Assembly: GCA_900208305.1 (NCBI GenBank)
Contig: OAPG01000015.1
Coordinates: 372,001-436,000 of the forward strand
Direction of reading: 5' to 3'
DNA length: 64,000 bases
Source of the DNA: Melanopsichium pennsylvanicum
Taxonomy: Eukaryota; Basidiomycota; Ustilaginomycetes; Ustilaginales
The notes under the pieces are model-generated. The model did no database searches and was not told the DNA's origin. It worked only from the letters and a program-made list of their open reading frames with translations. Made by a program: the position numbers and the translations under genes. Below are positions 41,321-51,952 of the stretch, in pieces; position 1 is the first letter of the stretch, and each line of letters opens with the position of its first letter.

Positions 41321-42589
41321 GAATGTCAGCCTGCTACGGTAGTGACGAGCTGTATGCTTGCAGGTGAAAGCCTTGTCGTTGCTGCTGCGGGTTGTGAATT
41401 AGTGCGCCGCCGGGCTCCCTGGATCGCAATTCTGCCTCTGTCAACCCAGTGGCACTGATTGTCGAGGTCGAGGCGCGCAAGATTATGCTCTGTTCATACA
41501 GGAAAAGTTATGTTGCTGGTGCGCTAGGACGCCACCTCAAGAAGTGCAGTACTGCCGTGAGAATGAATAGGAAAGAATGCCGAGACCTTAAAGTTGGTGG
41601 GAACGTGGCTGATCCGACAGTCGATGTGTGGGGCGGCCCAAGCTCGTTAAGCTCGGGTTGAGAAGCAAAGAGAGGCGCTGAACTGCTATGAAGCCAAGAA
41701 TTGTTGTGCTGCTTTCGGATGATGCGAGGCAGTCGAAGATGCTTTGAATGGAGCCGAATCGGTGCGGATGCGGTGATGAAAAGGGCGGCTAGAGGATGGG
41801 AAGGAACAGTACGCGACTGAGCGGAGTTTGGTTCTGAAATGTACTCGTTGGTGTTGAAGGTAGGTCACTGAAAAGGTGTGGAAAAGGTGCGGGATCAAGG
41901 TGCAAGAGAAGGCATTGTCCACAGAATGAAGGTGCCGGAACAAAAAGCTAAGTTAGCAAGGATGTCGCGAGAGCTGTATTAAACAAGATTGGCAAAATTT
42001 CGGTACACCTCGTCGCACGCTTGCTACACTAATTTAGCTGCATCACTTCGCAACAGAGAGGCTGTCTTCCGAGCCTCGCGTCGTTTTACGTTGGCATGCG
42101 CGGCCAGCCAAATTTCCTGTTGTTGTTAGCTCGACAATGATCTCCCTTTTTTTTCTTCTTCACTGAAGACCCTCAGCTTTTCAGCGCTTCATTTTTCATT
42201 GTCGAGTAATTAAAAAGTGCTGTCAAAATTGAGCAAAGCAAAATTTGAAAATTAAACATTTAAAGCTGCATAATTCCACGGAGAAGCCGCCGCTTTTTGA
42301 TGGCTCGTGTCGGATGCCGGTTGAAATCCAGTGTACTGTAATTTATTTACGTATGCTACATTACTGTATGGTAAAATTTACAGTACAGAAAGTATTACAG
42401 TTGTGTTTATGTGACAGCGTTGGGATGTGGAGCGGTCAAGCGCTCGGACCGTCATGGATGAAGCGAAGTACATAAGACTTTCTGTCTTGCTGTATTCCCA
42501 CACTCACACTTGGTTCGCACAAGAACATCACCTCCACCCTACACTCTTTCAAAACCCAATCAGAAGGTCGAACATCATCATTCAACAAG
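41321..42589. other. Divergent intergenic region between SWR1 and the Dabb gene
   Basis: About 1.27 kb. The left half belongs to the SWR1 promoter. AT-rich sequence from 42180 leads to a tight cluster of TACTGTA/TACAGTA words at 42331-42400, about 190 bases before the Dabb start codon. No gene seen; short ORFs have no domain. Confidence 0.5.
42331..42400. repeat. Cluster of TACTGTA/TACAGTA words upstream of the Dabb gene
   Basis: Within 70 bases GTACTGTA, TTACTGTA, TTACAGTA, CAGTACAG and ATTACAG occur in both orientations. The outer members form an imperfect inverted repeat with AT-rich arms. Hairpin, regulator site or repeat remnant are all possible. Confidence 0.6.
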
Positions 42590-43179
42590 ATGCCTGTCGT
42601 TCACATTGTTCTAGTCAAGGTCAAGCAGGCCGTGCTTTCCAACGGATTTGACGAGCTCAAGGCCAAGTGCGAGACTCTCAAGGATCTTCCCATTGCCCAG
42701 TCCAAGGCTACAGAGATCCGATGGGGTCCACCGGCTTATCCTGGACGCAACGAGGGCTACAACTGGGGTAAGTGACAATTGAGAAAGTGCAGCGGCGTAT
42801 CTTCGGAAAGCCGCGATCGTGAGAAGAATCTTTTTGCTGACCCCAATTTTCTTTATTTTTAATTCTCGCACCAACCCGACACAAATGTCGCGGACTTGCT
42901 GATGATGCTCTGAAACTACAGGCCTCTACAGTGTGTTTGCCTCTCGGCAAGACTACGAGGCCTACCGTGACGACGAAGAGCACCGAAAGTGAGTAAGCCG
43001 TCATCAAGTCGCCATCGGGCCCAAACCGAATTTTCAGTGCCTTGCAAAGATCATCACTGACATGACACCAAACTTTGTTTGTCCTTTTCTGACGCAAAAC
43101 TATCTGCGAACAAAGCTTCTCCAAATCTGTGCTTTTGCCTAACACCGATGGTCTCCTTGCTTACGACTTTGACATCTAA
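42590..43179 (+). CDS. Stress-responsive A/B-barrel (Dabb) domain protein
   Basis: Three exons, 42590-42767, 42922-42988 and 43116-43179, give 102 aa with correct GT-AG borders and frame. The start MPVVHIVLVKVKQAV is the first beta strand of the dimeric Dabb fold, with the usual His. Family landmarks follow: WGPPAYPGRNEGYNWG, then LYSVFASRQDYEAYRDDEEH, and the ending LLPNTDGLLAYDFDI, close to the family's typical DGILAYDFE ending. Dabb proteins are small ferredoxin-fold dimers; some plant and bacterial ones are stress-induced or bind small molecules, but no activity can be assigned here. The third exon is a family match, which supports the splice choice. Confidence 0.88.
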
Positions 43180-43840
43180 TCAACCTTCGGGCCATGTTAC
43201 GCCAAATTCGCCCCTGGTAGAAAGCCGCAATAAAGCAAATGGTTCGTGCTCCACGAACCAGCTCACCATTTTGATAGCAGTGAGACTCGCACCGAGACGT
43301 ATCGCATATCTTCATAAATGAAACGCACCGCTGTGGTTTTTGAGCGTAGAGGCGCAAGATTCCCTTCGAAGAAAGGATATTCCATCAGAACTCGGCTGGC
43401 TAGGAGACACGTTCGGGTACACTGAAGAAGGCTTCGAGCTTCCCACGCTAACCCTGTGATCTTTGGGAAGAAGGTGGCGGCGAAGAGAATTTGTTGGTTT
43501 GCCTCAGTTTTCGTGGCTGCTCACTTCACCGCCTCTAAATCTGCGACAGCTTGTGTTCCCTGGACCATCATCGTGCCTACGGAACGATGAGCGACACTGC
43601 ACGAATCCTCGCACGTCCTCTCTTCCCCTCAGAAAAAACCTTTGACCGGCATGGTGTACGCGATTAGAGCTGCTTTCTGTCTTCCAAGAAGCCGCTCATA
43701 GATATCATTATGAAAAGTATAAGACGGGGCTGCCGAGACATGAACAGAATCATGCCCCCTAATCTGTGTCCCCACTCACCTCATATCACCGGGTAGAGCC
43801 GACTCTCGGTCTTCTTTGTGACACCTGGTCAGCCATCACC
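43180..43840. other. Gap between the Dabb and Zn2Cys6 genes
   Basis: About 660 bases between two same-strand genes. Small ORFs only. The last 100 bases before the start codon are the likely promoter and leader of the Zn2Cys6 gene. Nothing else seen. Confidence 0.5.
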
Positions 43841-46800
43841 ATGCCGCGCGCTCTCCGTAGCGCGCAAATGGCTACAGCTCAGCTGATCCCTCAAAACAAA
43901 TCGGAGACGAAACGAGAGAGATCACTGCGGGCATGCAAACGATGTCGCCAGCGCAAACAGAAGTGCGACAACGCCTTACCGAACTGCAGCAATTGTATAA
44001 AGGGTGGCGTTCCCTGCGAAGCTTTCCCCATCGATGTTGTGAATAGTCAGAATCTGATTCAGTAAGTTCTGGTCTGTCAAGCAAAGGTGAGAAGGAGCTG
44101 AATTGAATAAGCTAACATCGTCGAGGTGTGATCAGACTGTATAGCCAGCTGCAGGAAAGCACGCGACGTAACGCCACCATGCAACAGGAGCTCGAGCTGG
44201 CCCGCGTCATCGCTCCCGATACTCTTGCCGTCTTCAGTGCTCTAATGGCTCAACAGGTATGCTCAGCTACGGCTCGTACTTTCAATCGCGCTTAGGATGA
44301 ACTTTTGCTGACGTTGAAGGGGATACCAGATATCTGGCCCCAACCGTTTGAGCGACGCGAGTCGACGTGATGATCACGAAAGGTTCGTCTGGACCACACG
44401 CTACAGGAAGAATGTCGCTCGTCTGTTGTTGACCTCAAGCCGCAAGATGCTCTCTTCCGATTCCCTGCACTACTGACTCGATCGATTCCGATGGCAGGTC
44501 CCCTGCTCCTACCCAGGTACAGCTGCACTTGCCTCCGACTTCGGCTCATCCCATCCAGCAAGAAGAAAGCCAAATGGCCTCGACGAGCAGGATCAAATCA
44601 CAGAAACTAGATGAAAAGCCGGAGCTCTGGAAAGTCGTAGACCTGCTCGAACAATGCTTTCCCGCCGTTGCTCCGGCCATCTCTGTTGCTGCGGAGAACC
44701 CCGACCCGAATGCTAATTCCGGGCGCTGGCGTAATCTCCGTGATTTTGCTGCCGTGTAAGTATGCCAAGCTTCGTCAGTCCTAGGTCCAACACAACATAA
44801 TTCATTGACACTCATTCGTTTGATTCGTTTGGGCAACAGTCCAATCAAGGAGCTTCTAACCTTGCTCAGCGGAACAACGGCATCCCAGACTCAGTCACTT
44901 TCTGGAGCTCAGACCATCGAACCACAGTTGTCGATCAAAGAGCTACCGAAGAAGATCCTTGCAGCGAGCGAGATAACGAGAATTGCGACGACCTTGTTGT
45001 GGGCTCTGCTTGCTTTTGTCAAGCACAGGACCGAAGAGCTGCTGCGAATTGATGCTGTGCTCATGTGCTTCATGCAAGCGTGGCAGGCAGGATCTTGGCC
45101 GGACTCTGCGACAGTGGTCGGATCAGTTCCGGTAAGCAATCGCGTCGACATGCATCACGGATAGTACTCAGTCAAAATGGACTCAGAAGCTCACGTTTCT
45201 GCATTGACATGCACACTCTGCAGATTTCGTTCCGCCGCGCTTACGATTGGGTGCATCTCCGTAGGTCTTCCCACTCGCTCGAGTCGATAACTCAAGCATC
45301 GCCTGACCAATACTGATCGTTTGATTTTTTCGATCTCGCAGAGACGGCCATCATGACGGGCAAGCTGCATATCCAAGCCATCGCCCTCTCCAGTTCCGAG
45401 CCCATTGAGTCCATCGCTTCCAAACCTGACCTGCCTTGCTTCTTCGCCAGCCTCTCGATCGAGCAGAAGCGCCTCGAATACGTTGCCCTGCATCTATTCA
45501 CCAGCCCTACCGGTGCTGTGACGGAAGCACGTCACGAAGAAGCAGTTTGGAAACTGCTGACGAGCATCAAAGAGCTTTCCGATGTGTTCTCTCGGATCTG
45601 TGAACTATCAAGCGTGCATATAAGTGCTTCGGTTAACACGCAGAATGCGCTCATGCGGCAGAAATTGGGCGTACAGCTGTACGGAATGTTCCCGAGAATG
45701 CTCTTCATGTACTGCCCTAACGACAGAAGACATTGGAGATGGTTGGCGAATGCAGGGCCGTTGGGGGCGACGGCGTTGGGACTGCATCAAGCGGCATGGA
45801 TGGGTAGTAAATGGTTGGGAGATTGTGTGTGGGATGTTGTCATGTTTTCCGATCTCTTGGCTGCGTGAGTGAGCTTTTCCGAGACGATTGCTTTAAGACA
45901 ATGGAAGCTGAACAAGATTCTCTTTGGTATGGGGTTTTGGACTGGACACAGCTTCGCATGGACTCTTCAGCAACGCAAAGCGCAAAACGATCTTCGCCAA
46001 GATTGTTCCGAATCTATCCGTACAGGTATTGAACTCGGCGAACGATTTGTAAGCTTGCTCCATCTTTTTCTTAGACAATTTGTCCACTGATCAACTTGAC
46101 TGACGGTACTTCTTTGCTTATGGTGTGCGGTACATTTGGGGTTGATCAGGCTTCGAGATGGCCTCAATGCAAGTCGATTTTACAGGCAACCTTGCATCGA
46201 CTGCGTTTGTTTCGTGACGAGCTGTCTGCTGCTCCTTCGTCTTCTTCTTCTTCTTCTTCTTCGGGCCTCAGCACACCTTGGCCGCTTTCTACAGCACCCT
46301 GTCATACAGCGTCTAGTCCAGCACAAACCGAGTTACGTACTCCGCTCGCTGGTGAGCAGGCCAATTACTATGCTTCGCTGATTTCTCCACTGGGTCTGCA
46401 CGGAGAGTGGTCGCATGGACAGGTTCGAGAATGGGCGCCGACATTTGATGCAGAAGCGTGTTCTGCTGCGGTTAGTACCGGGATAGAGTACGGTGTGGGT
46501 CTGATCGGGAGCCCGCTTGCGCATGGCGAGGTGGTGTCAATGTATGCACCTTCTCAAGTGACGATACAAAACAACGTGCATTGGGTGTATGAAACTCCAC
46601 CTCACCTCCAACAATCACAGCAACAATCACAGCAACAATCACAATTACAACAACAACAACAACAGCAGCAGCAGCAGCAGCAACACTCGCAGCAAACACC
46701 ACAAAGCCTGCAATGTCCATTTGCGCAACAACCCGTTCAATCTTCAATGACGTCAATTCGACCGAAAACGAATCAGCCGAGCAGGATGCTGCTGTATATG

Positions 46801-46845
46801 GACGATCAACCCAATTCACAAATCTCGCACGCACAGGCATCATGA
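43841..46845 (+). CDS. Zn2Cys6 fungal transcription factor
   Basis: Nine exons joined by eye: 43841-44061, 44136-44256, 44330-44382, 44498-44755, 44840-45131, 45224-45260, 45342-45864, 45898-46048, 46150-46845. All introns are GT-AG and the joined frame is open for 783 aa. The DNA-binding cluster has the six zinc cysteines at 32, 35, 42, 49, 52 and 59 (CKRCRQRKQKCDNALPNC), followed by the SQNLIQLYSQLQES linker. The middle is largely helical and should be the fungal regulatory region, for example WALLAFVKHRTEELL and KLLTSIKELSDVF. The C terminus has a Ser run (encoded near 46235) and Gln runs (46610-46690) that may activate transcription. Target genes are unknown. Intron 7 is only 33 nt. The gene borders the CpG-poor block on its right. 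Confidence 0.85.
45865..45897 (+). other. Predicted 33-nt intron in the Zn2Cys6 gene
   Basis: GTGAGT donor and TTTAAG acceptor 33 bases apart. Reading through would hit TGA at once; removal joins FSDLLAA to QWKLNKILFGMGFWTG in frame. Longer alternatives that I tried gave stops or wrong frames. Confidence 0.55.
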
Positions 46846-48837
46846 TCATCAAAAGTTGATCCTTTTTGGGAGGGAAGGGTTGGTTTGGGGATGCACAATG
46901 AATCCAGCGCCAATCACGATCAAGGTTTGATTTCAGAGCAAATTTCAGATTCATCTAAAAGTTAGGTTCCACAATGCCCATTTTTATTTATTCTTTCAGT
47001 AACTTGGGCTTTTGCAGGTCATCATCTCGGTCAGCTTTTAGACTCATGTTATTGGTAAATAAGAACAATCTTTACAGTTCCCACGGTGGGGAGGGAGGTT
47101 TCGCGGACGAAATGGGAATGAGGATGAGCTGAGTTTGGCTTGGACTCATCGTATAAGATGTTCTGAAAACACAAAGAGAATGAGTTTTAACTTCCAAGCA
47201 AATTTTTGACGCGCCTTTTGATCAATTTTTCTCAAAGTAATGCTTATTTGTCATTAGATTAGAGCGGGTTTGGTGCTCACCATCTTGACATGATGACTTC
47301 TCTAGCCAAGGTAGGGATTTGAAAGATGGTGGTTGTCTGGATGGACTGGTTTGGTTGATTGTCTTGATGAGGTATGTGTCTCAACAATCCCAGATTTTGG
47401 ACTTTGTAGATCACCATGCTGAACAATCAATTCTCCCAATTTGATCAAATTGCCAATACTGCAGGATTAGCCAATCTGGATGGTGCTCACAATCAGGCAA
47501 ACATGGTTGCTGACCCTGCCTGAATAAAGGTTGTGTCTGCTTGAGTTAATTTACCCCACATTCCTGAGTCTCATTCACCGCCCCCTGCCCCCAAAGCTGT
47601 ACAATGTTGTGGCAAAACTTGCAAGGCATGCACTGGCAAGGCTTGAGATCCAATTGTGGCCTCTGTTTGAGTGCAGCTATCAAGGTGGGGTGAGGCAGAT
47701 ATGATGGTGGTACTCATAGTTGTAGCTGGAGGCAACAAGACAGCCACAAATACATTGCTGTTGATGCACAACTACACTTTCACTCATCATTTGTAAGCAT
47801 GAAGAACATATAAATGTTACATTCCTCACAAACCACACATCTTTCTATGCAGACAATTTGGTGATGCAATGGTCTCACTGTTGCAATGATTTTGCTTATG
47901 GGTGTCTGCATAAAAAGCTGTTGAGACAACTCAAAGTCATTGCAATGGAGGTGCACCCAAACCGCTCTATTAATTGGTTCTAAATGATTAGACCTTTTTT
48001 TAATATGGTGTAGGCACTTCTGCTTGCAATTATGCGCATGCACAGTCTCTCTGTTTGTTTGCAGGGTAACAAAATGTAATCTAGTTTGACTTCCATGTTC
48101 TTCATGTGCCTTGTTTGGCCTCTGCATCACCATCATGAGCAGTCCAGCAGTCACAATTGACCTCACACCGCTCTCAGATGCAGCTGACGTTCTTGTCAGG
48201 GACCAATATGCCATTTCAAGGTACCATTTCAAAATACAATGAAAGTGGCAGTTTGATTGTAGTTCAACTTGAGAATCAATGAAACATGTGATTCTATATG
48301 ATTTTTTTTTTGAGATTCAATGGAACAGTACCAAGCTGACTAGTCTCTGTGAACACTGAATTCAGAGGTAATGCAGCGCATCTTGATATTGTACAACCTT
48401 CACATTGCGTAAGTTTTTTGATGCAGGTGTTGGTCATGGTCCAAGACTTCTCCTGAGGGCGCATGAGCTGTTTTCAATATTGAAGACAGCTGCAGTTGAG
48501 GTTCTGTTGCTGTGGTTGAGATTCTGCCTACAGTTGAGGTGCTGTAGTGTCAGTAGATTGTTGATGGTGATGAACTCCTTCAGGCAAGGAGAAGACAGCC
48601 ACTGGATAGCTGGAATACCATATAATTGCAGCTGTTGACAAGAAACCAAATACTGAGGTGTTGAAACAACTTGTAAGGTAGAGACTGGGTGTATGAAAAG
48701 TAGAGTGGATGAGCCCTGCTCCTTTACAAATATAATTGTGTTGTTATATACAATGGCCCTTACTCTCCATGCTAGCCTCTTGTCAGGGATTGGTTATTAG
48801 GGAGCTCAACCAAGACATAGTGAGCTGGAAAATCACA

Positions 48838-48863
48838 ACACCAGCTAGAACCATAGCTGGTGT
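48838..48863. repeat. Perfect 10-bp inverted repeat with 6-base loop
   Basis: ACACCAGCTA (48838-48847), loop GAACCA, TAGCTGGTGT (48854-48863). It is inside the CpG-depleted block; a transposon end, a small RNA stem or chance are possible. Confidence 0.7.
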
Positions 48864-48925
48864 ACCCAATTCATGCAACACTGAAGTATAAGCAAGACAC
48901 TTGCAACTTGCTCTGGACTTGGAGA

Positions 48926-49354
48926 ATGTCTGCAACACACATTGTTGGTGCTTCTGGTGATACTGCTCTTACTGCACTGTACCCAAGTTTGGATGCTGTG
49001 CTTATCAATACTGACTCACAATGTGAGTATCTGTGCATCAACTGGGCCCTGTACATACTGCACTATCTGTCTAAGCTTTCCATACCAGCTGGAGGCGTAA
49101 CATCCTGTACTGATGATGCACTTGATTGCTTCTGTTTGCTATCTATGGCTTTTGGTGGATCGACTGCCCAAACTTGGCTAGAACTTTGTATCTTATGGGA
49201 ATTCAAATCAAAAACCCAATCAAACCAAGAGTTTTTTTTTATGGTTTGGTGTTTTGCACGCTGTAACAAACAGGTTCAGCTTGTTGAGGCAAGAGATAGA
49301 TCTCTTTTTGCAAAGCTCAGATGGTCAAGTCACAGAAGATTGAGTGTTACTTGA
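48926..49354 (+). other. Open frame of 142 codons inside the CpG-depleted block
   Basis: The frame runs from the first in-frame ATG at 48926 (MSATHIVGASGDTALTALYP) to a TGA at 49352. It has no recognised domain. Composition is Leu/Cys/Ser-rich, unlike the neighbouring genes. It could be a fragment of an old element's gene or chance openness in CpG-poor DNA. Confidence 0.2.
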
Positions 49355-50244
49355 GGCTAAAATTCCAAGGTCACAAGAAGTGGTGGTTTAATCTGCTTTG
49401 GTGTTTGGAACAGATCCTGAGACACACCTGTATCTAACCACTGCTACCACCCACTCCTAGTCCTAGCACCATGCTCATGCTCATGCCATGCTCTCCACAT
49501 TCTGTACAGCCTAGTTGATACACCATTTATATGAACTACTACTGTGTTTGAGTCTCAAAAGTGTCCAAGGCTTGAGAAAGGTTTGGTGAAATGGGCTGTA
49601 TCAAGCAATGCAGAAGTGGAAAGAGTTGAAAATGCAAACAAAGATGATGAGCCATGAAATGCGAAAAGTTTTTACTTTGTAATACAGTGGTGCTATCCAC
49701 TAGTTGGCACTGATTTGTGTGAGACTGCTCTTGTGGAGTATCTTATCTCTTGACTTGTCCCCAACAATGTAGAATACGGATCCGGTGCTTCATTCAAATC
49801 TAACCTGCTGACCCAGTCACACATGTTGAGCAGAAATGTGTTTTACAATTGGCACAATTGGCATAGCCACAAACTGAGACTTGACAGCATGTCATGCAAT
49901 AGAAGGAAAGAAAGGTAAATGTGCCATTGCCAGCAAATGAGAAGAAAAGATTTCATGTAAATGGGAAAGGGAAAGAGAGGGGGGTTTGGTTTGGTTTGAA
50001 GAAGAAAAAAAAAACCCCATAGGGTACATAAAATGAGGTAAGGAGATGTTTTGTTTTTGGGGTTTTTTTTTTCTTCTATGTGTACGTTGAAAACAAAAAT
50101 CCCAAACTTCTCTCGACTGGGACTTTAAATTTTAATTTTGGATGGATATGTTTAAAGTTGGATTTTGAATTCAACTTGAACTTCAAAGAGCATCTTAACA
50201 TCGGTATGTCTCTTTTCGAAACCAAAGAGGTTGATGCAAAAGGA

Positions 50245-50291
<47 letters not shown>
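50245..50291. repeat. (TG)10(AG)13 compound microsatellite
   Basis: About ten TG units followed by about thirteen AG units, ending 25 bases before the eIF4A stop codon on the other strand, so probably inside its 3' UTR. Confidence 0.9.
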
Positions 50292-50296
<5 letters not shown>

Positions 50297-50315
50297 TTTT
50301 CTTTTTGTGGTTTTG

Positions 50316-50973
50316 TTAGATGAGATCAGCGACGTTGAGAGGCATCTCGTCAATCTGGGTGGAATAGAACTGCTCAATGTCACGAAGCATCCTAACATCA
50401 TCACTAGTGACAAAGTTGATAGCAACACCCTTACGACCAAAACGACCACCACGACCAATACGGTGAATGTAGTTCTCCCTGTTAGAGGGCAAGTCGTAGT
50501 TGATAACCAACGAGACTTGTTGAACATCAATACCACGGGCAAGCAAATCGGTGGTGATCAAAACACGCGAGGAACCCGAACGGAACTCACGCATGATAAC
50601 TTCACGCTGAGCCTGCTCCATATCACCGTGCATGGCCGAGACGGTGAACTCACGAGAGGTGAGCTTGTCGGTAAGCCAGTCAACCTTTCTGCGGGTGTTG
50701 CAGAAGATGACGGCCTGAGTGATGGTGACGGTCTCGTAAAGATCGCAGAGGGTGTCAAGCTTCCACTCCTCCTTCTCAACAGCGACGTAGAACTGCTTGA
50801 TACCTTCAAGGGTAAGTTCGTCACGCTTGACGAGAATGCGGATGGGGTCACGCATGAACTTTTTGGTGACCTCGAGCACCTCCTGTGGCATGGTGGCGGA
50901 GAGAAGGACGCACTGAGTGTCCTGGGGAAGAAGTTGGAAAACCTCGTACATCTGGTCCTTGAAACCACGCGAG

Positions 50974-51005
<32 letters not shown>

Positions 51006-51952
51006 TTTGAGCTGATCAGTCTTGAAAGCACGACGGTTGATCATGTCGTAGACACGACCGGGGGTACCTACGACGACCTGTGCACCTTCGTTGAGCTTGG
51101 CCATATCCTCACGAACGTTGGTACCGCCGATGCATGCGTGGCAGTCGATTTTCATGTAGTCACCGAGAGCAATGACGACCTTCTGAATCTGTTGAGCGAG
51201 CTCACGGGTGGGAGCAAGGATGAGAGCCTGAACAGCCTTGATGGTGGGGTCGATGCGCTGAAGAATGGCGATGGAGAAGGTAGCGGTCTTACCGGTACCT
51301 GACTGAGCCTGAGCAATGACGTCGTGACCCTTGATGACGGGAACGATGGCGCGAGCCTGAATGGCAGAAGGACGCTCGAAACCGTAAGCGTAGACACCAC
51401 GGAGAAGCTCGTCCTTTAGCTCCATGTTGTCAAAGTTGTCAATGACGGTCTCCCAGTTGGACTCGATCTCGCCATCGGCGATCTGGAGGTTGGCAGCATC
51501 AGGGGCGGCAGCGGCTGCGGCGGCGGGAGTTTCGTCGGGCCTGTAATAGAAAGCAAGAGGAAGAAAAGGAAAGATAAAAAGGGGGGGGGAGGGGAGGTCA
51601 GTATGATGATGATGATGATGATGATTGGCTGAGTTGAAACGCGAATAGGAATGGACAAAAGAACGTGTTGAGTGGGACTTGGCTATAGAAGGTGAAGACA
51701 GGATGTTTGATAGGGTGAGCATGATAAGCTGTTTGGTTGTATTTGGTTATATGATAAAGGAGAGCGTTGTCAAGGGTGGAATGGTGGCCAAAAAAGCGGT
51801 ATTCGGAGTTGCGATTGGGATGCATGCGAATTGAGGCTGCCTTGCCGGATTAGACCGCAAGAAGAGGCACGAATTGTAGTGGACACTATGGACCTAATGA
51901 AAAGAGAGTGAGGATTGTGATAGTGTACGAGAGAGGAAACATACTTAGACAT
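50316..51952 (-). CDS. TIF1: Translation initiation factor eIF4A (DEAD-box RNA helicase)
   Basis: Two exons, 51952-51945 (ATGTCTAA) and 51540-50316, give 410 aa, normal for eIF4A (about 395-410). The start MSKPDETPAA is followed by an Ala run. All core motifs are seen: Q motif GFERPSAIQ, Walker [28 protein letters not shown], then in domain 2 [19 protein letters not shown] and [13 protein letters not shown]. The protein ends NVADLI. eIF4A unwinds mRNA leaders as part of eIF4F. The long eIF4A-like identity distinguishes it from Fal1 (eIF4A3). The first coding exon has only eight bases; the 404-nt intron contains a run of GAT repeats (about 51603-51630). The ORF upstream of the acceptor is intron sequence. 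Confidence 0.95.

Larger units (their letters stand above)
47270..50060. repeat. CpG-depleted block, probable relic of a mutated repeat
   Basis: From about 47400 to 49980 I count by eye roughly 14 CpG in 2.58 kb, while TG and CA are abundant; flanks have several CpG per 60 bases. At the observed GC (about 43%) near 120 CpG would be expected by chance. This is the signature of methyl-cytosine deamination or RIP-like C-to-T change at CpG. No terminal repeat, transposase or reverse transcriptase motif was recognised. A 10-bp perfect hairpin lies inside. The block may be a decayed transposon; that is inference. Confidence 0.6.
46846..50315. other. Gene-free region between Zn2Cys6 and eIF4A genes, mostly CpG-depleted
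   Basis: About 3.5 kb, both flanking genes ending into it. From about 47270 to 50060 CpG almost vanishes (see repeat entry). Beyond it lie the eIF4A 3' side and a TG/AG microsatellite. No protein domain or RNA gene could be recognised. Confidence 0.6.
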
